A stretch of DNA of 64,000 bases from a virus: positions 89,400-153,399 of IMG/VR virus record IMGVR_UViG_3300023179_000016; one strand, 5' to 3'. The notes below the pieces were generated by a model. The model searched no databases. It had not been told where the DNA came from and saw only the letters and a list, made by a program, of their open reading frames with translations. The translations under genes were made by a program, and so were the position numbers. Below, piece after piece: positions 37,001 through 43,702 of the stretch. How positions within the stretch are numbered: position 1 is the first letter of the stretch; each line of letters begins with the position of its first letter.

Positions 37001-37960
37001 AGTCACTCTTATGCATATGCTGAACTTGGATATATTACTTTATATTTAAAGCATCACTACCCGTTAGAGTGGTGGTGCAGCGTATTAAACAATGAAGATA
37101 AAGAGGACAAGATAAGAAAATATATCTCTTATCTAGGTGACAAGATAGCTGCACCTAGTCTTAAAAAACCAACTAATAAATTTACTATTTCTAATGGAAA
37201 AATAGTTGCACCTATATCTGCTATAAAAGGAGTCGGTCCAGCAGTTGTCGCTGAAATAGTGAATAAAGGGCCATTTGAGTCAATAGATCATTTTATGTCG
37301 ATAATAGACCATACAAAGGTTAATATAGGCTCTATGAGCGCTTTAATAAAGGGTAGAGCGGCAGATACATTGATGGACGAATCGATAGACAACTATATTG
37401 ATAGAAGAAAAGCATTCATGAAAAGATATTCGTCTCTTAGAAAGAGTAAGACTAAGTTTAAAGACGAGATGTATGATCTAGACTCTATTAATATTTTCTT
37501 GCAAGAAAAAGAATATAACCAGGTATTTAATAAATCTCTGCTTTCTTTTTCTGAAATAACCGCTGTCCTACAAACAAGGTGGCCAGGATTAAAAAGAACT
37601 GGTAGAAAGGGAATACCTTTCTATATGCAGTCCAATGGCTCAAAAGAAACATATGTATTGGGCAGTATTAAGGTTGCAGAGGGTCTTTTAAAGAAAAACT
37701 TTGAAGATGATGTTGGTATCATACTATTGTTTGAATCTTCTAGCTACAGTAACGGCATTTCAAAGAAAAGTGGAAGACCTTGGCACAAGGTTTCCGTCAT
37801 GTTGTCAGATGGATACAACGTAATGGAAGCTGTAATGTGGGACGTTAAAAAATCATTGGGGTGGAATAAAAATACAATAGTTTATGTTAGTGGAAAGTTG
37901 AAGCAAGGGTGGAAGACACCTATTAGTATAGATGTAAAAGAAATAACGAAAGTTGAATAA
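34004..37960 (+). CDS. DNA polymerase III alpha with fused N-terminal 3'-5' exonuclease
   Basis: The ATG at 34004 (1318 aa) is used; a TTG at 33989 would lie in the terminator. Residues ~8-185 are a DnaQ-type proofreading exonuclease ('LWLDVETTGLD', 'IAGYNVSFDKDFL', 'HNAISDITATM'). Residues ~200-450 are a PHP domain retaining 'LHCHSMFSH' and 'IVDHGNAT'. The C-family core has 'ARGSAGGSL', the paired aspartates in 'PDIDLD', the third in 'VKADILG', and 'FNKSHSYAYAE'. A C-terminal OB-fold-like region ends the protein. Exonuclease and polymerase are separate proteins in E. coli; here they are fused. It should be the replicative polymerase of the phage. No clamp or clamp loader is in the window. 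Confidence 0.93.
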   Translation: MSSGKINYLWLDVETTGLDSVRNDIVQLACIPVIDGVENSHFNEYCQPHDWSTVEDGAIAVSGITRDQLKTFQDPKLLISKLISFLRKFNTKFTIAGYNVSFDKDFLSSAFKKANKEREYFELFTSDVRDTYKRAKRLKSQLQTQNLKLATLAKHFDLPIQAHNAISDITATMKVDKILANMLGETEIKIDDSYEIIDIELPEPAQLHCHSMFSHTDSLNSVKEWAEWCETNKIPGFSIVDHGNATSLFDMVRITNSVVGVPGCGILVNHNNFKFYLNAWATSNTGYSNILKLASIGWSSRIEDSSIEFPVVSLEQIIKYKNGIVFGVPGANGPIKELLISRQTEQAQEIIEMLNSNLDIRLELAAVNIHHFFDSTIGFVGYNVDGGNIQKHINQFYYDIGTKLGIKLVPVTDAHFINKEDKIVQDCISKNSYKDNRYFFESRHQIKSREMYSILRSHIGDSFTVEIYKQLVSNTIDIIELARSIKIKHEYHLPNIQIPEEIKQKTSDYGQQCYYYTLQKIKEHGRWNNSKEYVERFKKEIDVITKNDTLNFLPYFLIYEDVCRHARSSGFLQGIARGSAGGSLLSFYLKIIHVDPVKANLPFERFLSKARIRAGSFPDIDLDIADKARSLVMKFLKDKYGLGFAQISTFNKMKTKNAIKDAMYALYGRNRNDPEVKAVCDQIDDSPQGVDEYDFLYGYADQEGIEHQGEIQKKQILKNFFEQRPEVESMVKKLIGSIRGWSRHASAFIISTLDLSMDRVPTMIMDDKELGEILVTQFDASMVEKSGLVKADILGIKTLTTTSDAIELIRQNHSIDLLAEDNGVPLVYRLPDKDSGVFADFYNKDTDSSFQFNTELIKGYAREFAPLCKADLASMTSLCRPGALDAPLYDTTATQYYMDVKNGKRDIEYLHEDLKPILKDSNGVFQYQEEVMKFLVDIVGYSWEESDMIRSAIAKKKHEVIMNTFSRIRQSCSERGWELNAIETVCQQIQAFSRYSFNKSHSYAYAELGYITLYLKHHYPLEWWCSVLNNEDKEDKIRKYISYLGDKIAAPSLKKPTNKFTISNGKIVAPISAIKGVGPAVVAEIVNKGPFESIDHFMSIIDHTKVNIGSMSALIKGRAADTLMDESIDNYIDRRKAFMKRYSSLRKSKTKFKDEMYDLDSINIFLQEKEYNQVFNKSLLSFSEITAVLQTRWPGLKRTGRKGIPFYMQSNGSKETYVLGSIKVAEGLLKKNFEDDVGIILLFESSSYSNGISKKSGRPWHKVSVMLSDGYNVMEAVMWDVKKSLGWNKNTIVYVSGKLKQGWKTPISIDVKEITKVE

Positions 37961-37970
37961 AGGAAAAATT

Positions 37971-38489
37971 ATGGCTAAATTTCTAATTGTTAAAAATAAA
38001 CCAGAAGAGCTAAAAAAGGGCGAATATGTGATAGATGCACCCTCTTTCATGGAAGAGATTGTATCCAATAAAACTAAAGCACCTAAAAATGGTCTTACCG
38101 GCGCATATCATTTGCGAGTAATAGCAGACACCATAGCCCAAAACTATGATCCGGAAAACATGAACGGATTCTCCGTTAAAGTTCATTCCTATGAAGGAAG
38201 ACCTTTTGCTACCGATGAAGATCTCAATACAATAGTTGTAGAGATGCTAAAAGAATCTTGTCCGTCTGTGTTTTTGAAATACGTGGATAAAAAAATACGC
38301 AATAGACCATTCGGGACTAACTTAGTTTATTATGTTGATTCAAATTTGAAAGGAGCATATGAACTGTTTTATAAACATGGATTATCTGACGCTAGAGAGG
38401 TAGAACCGGATACTCAAAAACTAAAAAAGACCGTAGGAAAACCTGCATTAACAAAAGAACAAGCTGAAGCTGTATTAAAACAATCTTAA
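37971..38489 (+). CDS. Hypothetical protein after polymerase
   Basis: The ATG at 37971 (172 aa, 'MAKFLIVKNKPEELKKGEY') has AAGGA upstream; an earlier ATG at 37953 overlaps the polymerase end. Alpha/beta protein with 'YDPENMNGFSVKVHSYEGRPF', a C-terminal lysine-rich segment and a UBA-like end 'LTKEQAEAVLKQ'. No family recognised. Located between polymerase and single-strand binding protein, hence perhaps a replication accessory. Confidence 0.6.
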   Translation: MAKFLIVKNKPEELKKGEYVIDAPSFMEEIVSNKTKAPKNGLTGAYHLRVIADTIAQNYDPENMNGFSVKVHSYEGRPFATDEDLNTIVVEMLKESCPSVFLKYVDKKIRNRPFGTNLVYYVDSNLKGAYELFYKHGLSDAREVEPDTQKLKKTVGKPALTKEQAEAVLKQS

Positions 38490-38499
38490 TAATTTTAAG

Positions 38500-38506
38500 G
38501 TATAAT
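38500..38506 (+). promoter_or_regulatory. Promoter-like G-TATAAT box for the SSB gene
   Basis: Perfect GTATAAT just after the preceding stop codon. The predicted transcript start (~38513) would place a 7-bp hairpin at the extreme 5' end of the mRNA. Confidence 0.55.
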
Positions 38507-38510
38507 CGGA

Positions 38511-38529
38511 ATATGGCTAATTGCCATAT
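38511..38529 (+). promoter_or_regulatory. 5'-leader hairpin upstream of SSB gene
   Basis: ATATGGC (38511-38517), loop TAATT, GCCATAT (38523-38529): a perfect 7-bp stem at the predicted mRNA 5' end, followed by GAAGGA and the ATG at 38556. It could stabilise the message or act in autoregulation; T4 gene 32 is autoregulated through a folded leader, but that pseudoknot is not identifiable here. Confidence 0.5.
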
Positions 38530-38555
38530 AATCAATAACCTATGAAGGAATATCT

Positions 38556-39545
38556 ATGACTCCAGTTAATAAAATCAAAATCAATCTAGACTCTTTAAAA
38601 GCCCGCCGTGAATGGAAAAGACATAAGGTCAAAGACGGACACAATGTCTTCCGAATCCTCCCTCCATTTGGAGAATCATCTAATGGATATGCTTATCGTA
38701 AGTGGCAAATAGTTTGGGGCCTGACCGACCCTGAATCTGGACGCATGAGACCTTTTGCTTCTTCGCTTACCAGCGAAAAGCGTTGTCCTGTCACAGAATA
38801 CGTTCAAGCCCTTAAAAAGAAAGCTGATCAACTTAGATCACAACTCCAGGCAACTGGAGAAACAGAAGATGTCATCAAAGAACGTCTATCTACTCTTAAT
38901 AAATTAGTGACAGATTTAACGCCAAAAACCGTATATATCTACAATGCGGCAGATAAATCTGGCGAAGTTGGTCTTCTTGAATTAAAGTCAACTGCACACA
39001 AGAAAATGAAAGCCGAAATGATCCAGTATATCCAGGATTATAACCAGGATCCAACGTCTCTTAATTCCGATGAGACAGATTCTGGTGTGTGGTTTGATGT
39101 TGTCAGAACCGGCGAAGGTCGAGATACAGAATATGACGTTAAAAAATATCAAAACAAAGTAAAAAAGGCCGGCGGTGGCTTTTCATTTGAAGACGATAGA
39201 TCTGCATTACCAGACTCTATAGTCGAAAACTATGAAAATATGGCATACGATCTATCGTCTGTTTATCAAATAAAGACCTACGAAGAACTAAAGCAAATAC
39301 TAGAAGCTAATATGCCTAATCTTCTTGATGTGTGTCCGGACGCAGCACTAGATGATGTAACTGTTGTTACGGTCTCAACTAAAACAACCGCAAATCCAAC
39401 TAAGGGAAAAAAGCCGGTTTCGCTTAAACTAGAAGATCTAGATGACGAAGAAGATGTAGATCTTGCCCCTAAAAGGACCACAAAACCATCTAAATTGATG
39501 GATGATGATTTTCTTGCCGAAGCAGACGCGATCCTTAATTCCTAA
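38556..39545 (+). CDS. Single-stranded DNA-binding protein (T4 gp32-like)
   Basis: A 329-aa protein. The N-terminal part has 'REWKRHKVKDGHNVFRILPPFGE', similar to the gp32 group start of the OB-fold, and 'KRCPVTEYVQALKKKADQL'. The C-terminal ~60 residues carry two acidic patches ('LEDLDDEEDVDLAP' and 'MDDDFLAEADAI') typical of SSB tails that recruit partner proteins. Length is near T4 gp32 (301). It coats single strands for replication and recombination. The neighbouring UvsX-like gene is a natural partner. Own promoter box, leader hairpin and ribosome site suggest strong, separate control. Confidence 0.78.
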   Translation: MTPVNKIKINLDSLKARREWKRHKVKDGHNVFRILPPFGESSNGYAYRKWQIVWGLTDPESGRMRPFASSLTSEKRCPVTEYVQALKKKADQLRSQLQATGETEDVIKERLSTLNKLVTDLTPKTVYIYNAADKSGEVGLLELKSTAHKKMKAEMIQYIQDYNQDPTSLNSDETDSGVWFDVVRTGEGRDTEYDVKKYQNKVKKAGGGFSFEDDRSALPDSIVENYENMAYDLSSVYQIKTYEELKQILEANMPNLLDVCPDAALDDVTVVTVSTKTTANPTKGKKPVSLKLEDLDDEEDVDLAPKRTTKPSKLMDDDFLAEADAILNS

Positions 39546-39557
39546 ACGGATCATAAA

Positions 39558-40007
39558 ATGATAGATAAGACACTAACATCTGTAGATGTTACGTCTCTTG
39601 CCGAATATCTAGAAAAAGTAAAAGATGTCGCATCCATCAATAAAATGATGGGTGCGACTTATCTTAGAGACTTTATTCAAGGCCAAGACGTAGCTGGTGC
39701 TTTACTGGCTAAAGCCATACAGGCAGATATCAAGGCTAAATCTAGTCTTGAGCAAGCCGAGGCAATAGCTTATCTAGATAAGGCATCTGATTATTTAAAA
39801 GAAAAAAATATAAAAGATAGCTCTGAAGCTAGAAAAAAATACGTCGATATCGATAAAGATGTCATCGTGGCAAAAGATAATAAAGCTAAAACCGAGGCTC
39901 TTGTCTCTTTATTAAAAAATAAATTGAGTATACTTCGTCAAGCACACGATGATGTAAAAAAGATCGCATATGGAGACAACAATCTCAATCAATGGGAAGG
40001 TATGTAA
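39558..40007 (+). CDS. Hypothetical helical protein between SSB and recombinase
   Basis: A 149-aa, almost fully helical, charged protein ('YLEKVKDVASINKMMGATYLRDF', 'ALVSLLKNKLSILRQAHDDVKKI'). Its last codons contain the GGGAAGG ribosome site of the next gene. No family recognised. In T4 the recombinase works with a mediator, UvsY, which is also a ~137-aa helical protein. Similar size and position make a UvsY-like role attractive, but no clear sequence motif was seen. Confidence 0.6.
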   Translation: MIDKTLTSVDVTSLAEYLEKVKDVASINKMMGATYLRDFIQGQDVAGALLAKAIQADIKAKSSLEQAEAIAYLDKASDYLKEKNIKDSSEARKKYVDIDKDVIVAKDNKAKTEALVSLLKNKLSILRQAHDDVKKIAYGDNNLNQWEGM

Positions 40008-40009
40008 TT

Positions 40010-41116
40010 ATGTCTAAATGGATGTCAAAATTAACTTCTGATTTTGGAAGCATTGCTAGCTCTTTAAAGCGCGAAGAACCACAAGTAGTCCCCTCTTGGA
40101 GTCCTAGTTTAAATTGGGCCACAGCAAGAGGTGGTTTTATGCCAGGTAAAGTAAATATACTTTACGGCCCGGAATCTAGCGGCAAATCTATGCTGGCCAT
40201 GATGGCATTGATAGAATTACAAAAAAGAGATCAAGATGCAATAGCCATCTGGTTTGACGCAGAGTACTCCTTTAACCCTGATTTTTTTACAAAATTAGGT
40301 GGAGATGCAGATAGACTTATTGTTAGAAGATCTAACGATCCGCTAAAGATATTTGATTATATCGGCGGAGAACTATTAGAACTGCTCCAGGAAGGGGCAC
40401 CTGTAAAAGCTATAGTAATCGACTCCGTCAGGTCCATCAGATTTCCTAAGGACATGAAGAAACAGACAACGGATATGATAATGGGCGGTACTGGCGCAAA
40501 CTACTTGCCATCTGCTTTTAAACTAATTTTGCCTGTTATCGCAGAACATAAACTTTTATCGTTCTTCATACAGCAGGTTAGTATTCAAATAGACCCAATG
40601 AAGGCACTAAGAAACCCATATGTTTTGCCTGATGGACAAGCGCTTAAACACGCTGGAGATCTAATGCTAGAAATAATTAAATTAGATACCAAAAATGGCG
40701 TCATAGAGGCAGGAGAAACTATTACAGGAAGCACTCAGCAAGTCGGACATAAGGTCCGAATTAAGGTTAAAAAAAATAGAATGGGACAACCGGCCAGAGT
40801 TGCACAGTTTACTTTTTCTTATGAAAAGGGTATAGTAGATGTCGGCAATGAGATATTCGATTTAGGAAAGTCGTTGGGGCTCATCTATCATCCAATTAAC
40901 GAATCCACCGGTAAAGAAAATCCTCAGATGTGGAAATTTTCTAATTATGACCCGATAAGGGGCGAACAAAATATGAGAGAATTTGTCTTATCTTCAAAAA
41001 AGATACAGGACGAGATAATGACGGAATGCTATAAGCATGTAGATGCAAAAGTTCAAGTGGATGCATCTGGTGTAGTTCTAGATTCCCCTGTTGAAGATCT
41101 AGTGGTAGAGCTATAA
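40010..41116 (+). CDS. UvsX/RecA-like recombinase
   Basis: The ATG at 40010 (368 aa) follows GGGAAGG; an upstream ATG at 39992 would overlap the previous gene. RecA-fold strand-exchange ATPase: Walker A 'GPESSGKS' (53-60), 'AIWFDAEYSFNP' (catalytic Glu region), Walker B 'AIVIDSVRSI', an L2-like region around 'FFIQQVS', and 'VKKNRMGQPARVAQFTFSY' as in UvsX/RecA C-terminal parts. It forms filaments on SSB-coated DNA for recombination and recombination-dependent replication with the gp32-, gp46-, gp47- and UvsW-like products of this window. The stop overlaps the next start (TAATG). Confidence 0.9.
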   Translation: MSKWMSKLTSDFGSIASSLKREEPQVVPSWSPSLNWATARGGFMPGKVNILYGPESSGKSMLAMMALIELQKRDQDAIAIWFDAEYSFNPDFFTKLGGDADRLIVRRSNDPLKIFDYIGGELLELLQEGAPVKAIVIDSVRSIRFPKDMKKQTTDMIMGGTGANYLPSAFKLILPVIAEHKLLSFFIQQVSIQIDPMKALRNPYVLPDGQALKHAGDLMLEIIKLDTKNGVIEAGETITGSTQQVGHKVRIKVKKNRMGQPARVAQFTFSYEKGIVDVGNEIFDLGKSLGLIYHPINESTGKENPQMWKFSNYDPIRGEQNMREFVLSSKKIQDEIMTECYKHVDAKVQVDASGVVLDSPVEDLVVEL

Positions 41117-41301
41117 TGGAAGAATTAATTATAGATGATAGTTGCATATCTTGTAAACAAGACAGTGATTATGGCATAGTTGGATTCAACGATAAACTCA
41201 TATTTCACGAGCATTATTGTCAATCTTGTTACTTTAAAAAAAGAAAAAATACAGATGGCCAAAATTCTATTGATAGGCGACCCCCATCTCAAAATAACTA
41301 A
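41116..41301 (+). CDS. Tiny putative zinc-finger protein
   Basis: A 61-aa frame starting on a TAATG overlap with the recombinase stop. It has two CxxC pairs (C11-x2-C14 and C35-x2-C38) with a histidine between, a plausible treble-clef or zinc-ribbon. The end overlaps the next gene's start by 47 bases. The TAATG coupling and the paired cysteines favour a real gene, but its brevity keeps confidence moderate. Confidence 0.5.
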   Translation: MEELIIDDSCISCKQDSDYGIVGFNDKLIFHEHYCQSCYFKKRKNTDGQNSIDRRPPSQNN

Positions 41302-42274
41302 ATTTGAACTAGCGCAAAAATTCCTATCCTGGATCAATTTTTTAATAATTGAAGAAAAACCTGATTTAGTTGTTAATTTAGGCGATACTTTTGATACTCA
41401 TGCGGTTTTGAGATCAGAAGTAATGTCTGAATTTATGGAACATGTCAAGTCAACGCTTAAAACCTGTCCGTATATCTATGTCATTGGAAATCATGATCAA
41501 TATAAGCCCAACGACAATAAGTACCATGCACTGTCTCATTTAAAGAATACAATCAAAGACTTCACAATAATAGATGAAATAACAGATATCGGCGATATCA
41601 CGTATGTCCCATACGTACACGACCAATCTCTTTTTCCTAAAAAAACCAAAACTATTTGCATAGCTCATCAAACTTTTAAAGGGGCTGATTATGGGAGTCT
41701 ATTGGCCTTAGATGGTATTGATCCGTCTACGATCGACGGGGCTGAATTAATCATATCTGGGCACATACATAAAAAGCAAGATCTCCAGTCCTCCAACGGT
41801 AATATCCGGATAGTGTATCCGGGAACTCCATTTTCGCAAAGTGCATCTGATGTTGACCAGATTAAAGGAATATCTATTTTTGACACCGACACGTTTAACT
41901 TTAGATTTGTGCAGTCGCCGATGCCAATGTGGTACAGTATTAATTTTGAATACTCAGATACTCTCGGTAGTGAAGAATTACATTTAGAGTTAGCAAAAAC
42001 TTTAAATAATAAAGATAATTGGGTCATAGAGATAATAGGCCCTAAAACTGAAATAGTGGCATATTTAGACTCAAAAGAATATAAATCTCTAATAAAAGAT
42101 AAAAACATCAAACTTAAAACTAAGTTTAATGATAAAAATAAGAAAAAAATTAAGATTACTGCTACCACTATAAAAGATATAGTAGATCAATATATTGATA
42201 AAGTTTATAGCGGTAACTTAGATAAAGAGACACTAAAAATAAAAGCTAAACAAATCATGGCTACAGTTGAGTGA
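41255..42274 (+). CDS. Recombination nuclease subunit (SbcD/Mre11/T4 gp47-like)
   Basis: The ATG at 41255 gives 339 aa beginning exactly at the phosphoesterase strand 'MAKILLIGDPHL'; an in-frame ATG 25 codons earlier would add unrelated residues inside the previous gene. Metal-binding motifs of the calcineurin-like family: 'GDPHL' (D9, H11), 'GDTFD' (43-47), 'GNHD' (78-81), 'AHQTF' and 'SGHIHKKQ'. Length matches T4 gp47 (339). It acts with the gp46-like ATPase at 30626-32338 to process DNA ends. No clear ribosome site, so translation is probably coupled to the small overlapping gene. Confidence 0.9.
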   Translation: MAKILLIGDPHLKITKFELAQKFLSWINFLIIEEKPDLVVNLGDTFDTHAVLRSEVMSEFMEHVKSTLKTCPYIYVIGNHDQYKPNDNKYHALSHLKNTIKDFTIIDEITDIGDITYVPYVHDQSLFPKKTKTICIAHQTFKGADYGSLLALDGIDPSTIDGAELIISGHIHKKQDLQSSNGNIRIVYPGTPFSQSASDVDQIKGISIFDTDTFNFRFVQSPMPMWYSINFEYSDTLGSEELHLELAKTLNNKDNWVIEIIGPKTEIVAYLDSKEYKSLIKDKNIKLKTKFNDKNKKKIKITATTIKDIVDQYIDKVYSGNLDKETLKIKAKQIMATVE

Positions 42275-42283
42275 CTAACTCTG

Positions 42284-42290
42284 GTATAAT
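42284..42290 (+). promoter_or_regulatory. Promoter-like G-TATAAT box
   Basis: GTATAAT just after the gp47-like stop, 21 bases before the ATG at 42312. The predicted ~14-base leader has no ribosome site. Confidence 0.5.
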
Positions 42291-42311
42291 AAAAATAGAT
42301 AAAGTACCTAT

Positions 42312-42767
42312 ATGGATCAAAAAGAACTTAAATTAGAAGAGTATGTAGATCAAAGGCGCTGGTTGCTAAACAATGGTTTAGTTACTGATGACGTCAAAAA
42401 TCAACTTTTTTTCTGTGGTTCTATTGTTCATAAGGATGTTCAGGCAGTAGAGTTGAGAATAGATGCTGAACAAAAGCATGTATACTACACTATATATGTT
42501 CAAAAAGATCTTCTTAAAAAGATCGATAAATACAATACTTTATCTAAGTCCGATAAACTATTTGACTTATGGCGCTTTAAGCGCCTTCTTAAAAAAGAGG
42601 GATCACTAGACTTTAATAAGGTCCTTAACGGATTTGTTAGGGATTTTTGTGGACCTAAGTGGAAGGTATCTGTAGAAATATTGGACTTCAATTCTTACGT
42701 AGATGGTATTGAGGTTGCCAATGGACCCGTTGAGTATAGTGAGACGGAAAATAAACCGTCTAACTAA
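42312..42767 (+). CDS. Hypothetical protein
   Basis: A 151-aa alpha/beta protein. Residues ~1-50 are helical, 55-80 form strands ('AVELRIDAEQKHVYYTIYVQKDL'), followed by a lysine-rich helical part and 'VSVEILDFNSYVDGIEVANGP'. No family recognised. It heads the packaging gene group and has its own promoter box. Its last 47 bases overlap the next gene in another frame. Confidence 0.6.
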   Translation: MDQKELKLEEYVDQRRWLLNNGLVTDDVKNQLFFCGSIVHKDVQAVELRIDAEQKHVYYTIYVQKDLLKKIDKYNTLSKSDKLFDLWRFKRLLKKEGSLDFNKVLNGFVRDFCGPKWKVSVEILDFNSYVDGIEVANGPVEYSETENKPSN

Positions 42768-43167
42768 TAATGAAGATCATAGACAGAGTCTATGGGTACA
42801 CTATTTAAACGGCAACTCTCCAGATTCGTTCTCTGAATATTTAATTAAATTAAAATTAGAAACTCAAATAAGCAATGATATTGAGCACCATATTCTTTAT
42901 GCTTTAAAGAAACCTGGCTACAATAGAATTCAGCTATTGTTAAACAACTTTTCCCAATATGAGCAGAGCATAATATGCCTATTAATGTTGGGTCTTACTG
43001 CGCATCAAATATCTATACTTAAAGGTATAAGTGAGGTGCGTATCAGGCAATCTTTGTCAACTATTAGGTATAATCCATATTGGGAAAAAGAATATGGCGT
43101 TAAAAAAGAATCTAACAGAAGACGAACGGTTCGGTCTAACAGAAGAAGAAATAAAGTTAGCGACTAA
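42721..43167 (+). CDS. Helix-turn-helix protein upstream of terminase
   Basis: The ATG at 42721 (148 aa) has GAGG seven bases upstream, inside the previous gene. The centre reads 'LLMLGLTAHQISILKGISEVRIRQSLSTIR', which has the spacing of a LuxR/sigma-region-4 helix-turn-helix. The C-terminus is very basic ('ESNRRRTVRSNRRRNK'). It overlaps both neighbours (47 and 74 bases). A DNA-binding regulator or packaging recognition protein is likely; the specific family is not certain. Confidence 0.55.
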   Translation: MDPLSIVRRKINRLTNNEDHRQSLWVHYLNGNSPDSFSEYLIKLKLETQISNDIEHHILYALKKPGYNRIQLLLNNFSQYEQSIICLLMLGLTAHQISILKGISEVRIRQSLSTIRYNPYWEKEYGVKKESNRRRTVRSNRRRNKVSD

Positions 43168-43702
43168 GTGGCTGAGAAAACATAAAACCGCTGGCGCATT
43201 AAAAGATTTAGACGCAGCAAAGTTATATGAACTTTATCTTTTGGGCGATTCACTTGCAAAAATATCTCAACAGTTCCCCCAATTCCCTATTGGGCAGATA
43301 GCTCTTACTGCTGCCCTTCGGGGATGGGCAAAAGATAGAGATAAAATGCTGCACACCTTACAAGATAGGGTTAGAGCAAAAGTTGTTAAATCTGTACTAG
43401 AACAGGTTGACTTTTTAACCGCCATGATGTCTGTTGCTAATGCTGAACACATGGAAGGCATGATTAAATACATTCAAAATCCCATTAACAACCCTAAGCC
43501 TCAACTTAGAATAGCAAACATTAAAGAATATAAAGATGTCGCTGAGACTCTTTATAAGATAGTTGCAGGAGCAACTAGCACTAAACCAGGTCAAGTTTCT
43601 CCTATGTTTTCGGCATTGACATCTCCAATAAAAAAAGAAATATCTCAAGAAGAGAAGCAAGAAGATGATATCAGTATATTAGACGCTGTAGATGAATCTT
43701 AA
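43094..43702 (+). CDS. Probable terminase small subunit
   Basis: The ATG at 43094 (202 aa, 'MALKKNLTEDERFG') is chosen because the GGGAAAAAG before it is a better initiation context than the ATG at 43031, which lies deep in the upstream gene. An HTH-like segment 'YLLGDSLAKISQQFPQFPIGQIALTAALRGWAKDRDKM' resembles small-terminase DNA-binding domains, followed by a long helical part that could form the oligomer ring and an acidic tail. Its stop overlaps the large terminase start (TAATG). The call is mainly positional, as small terminases are poorly conserved. Confidence 0.55.
   Translation: MALKKNLTEDERFGLTEEEIKLATKWLRKHKTAGALKDLDAAKLYELYLLGDSLAKISQQFPQFPIGQIALTAALRGWAKDRDKMLHTLQDRVRAKVVKSVLEQVDFLTAMMSVANAEHMEGMIKYIQNPINNPKPQLRIANIKEYKDVAETLYKIVAGATSTKPGQVSPMFSALTSPIKKEISQEEKQEDDISILDAVDES

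Noticed and set aside
39558-40007. Naming this gene uvsY
   Set aside because: Size, helicity and place fit, but I could not align any diagnostic residues, so it is left as hypothetical.
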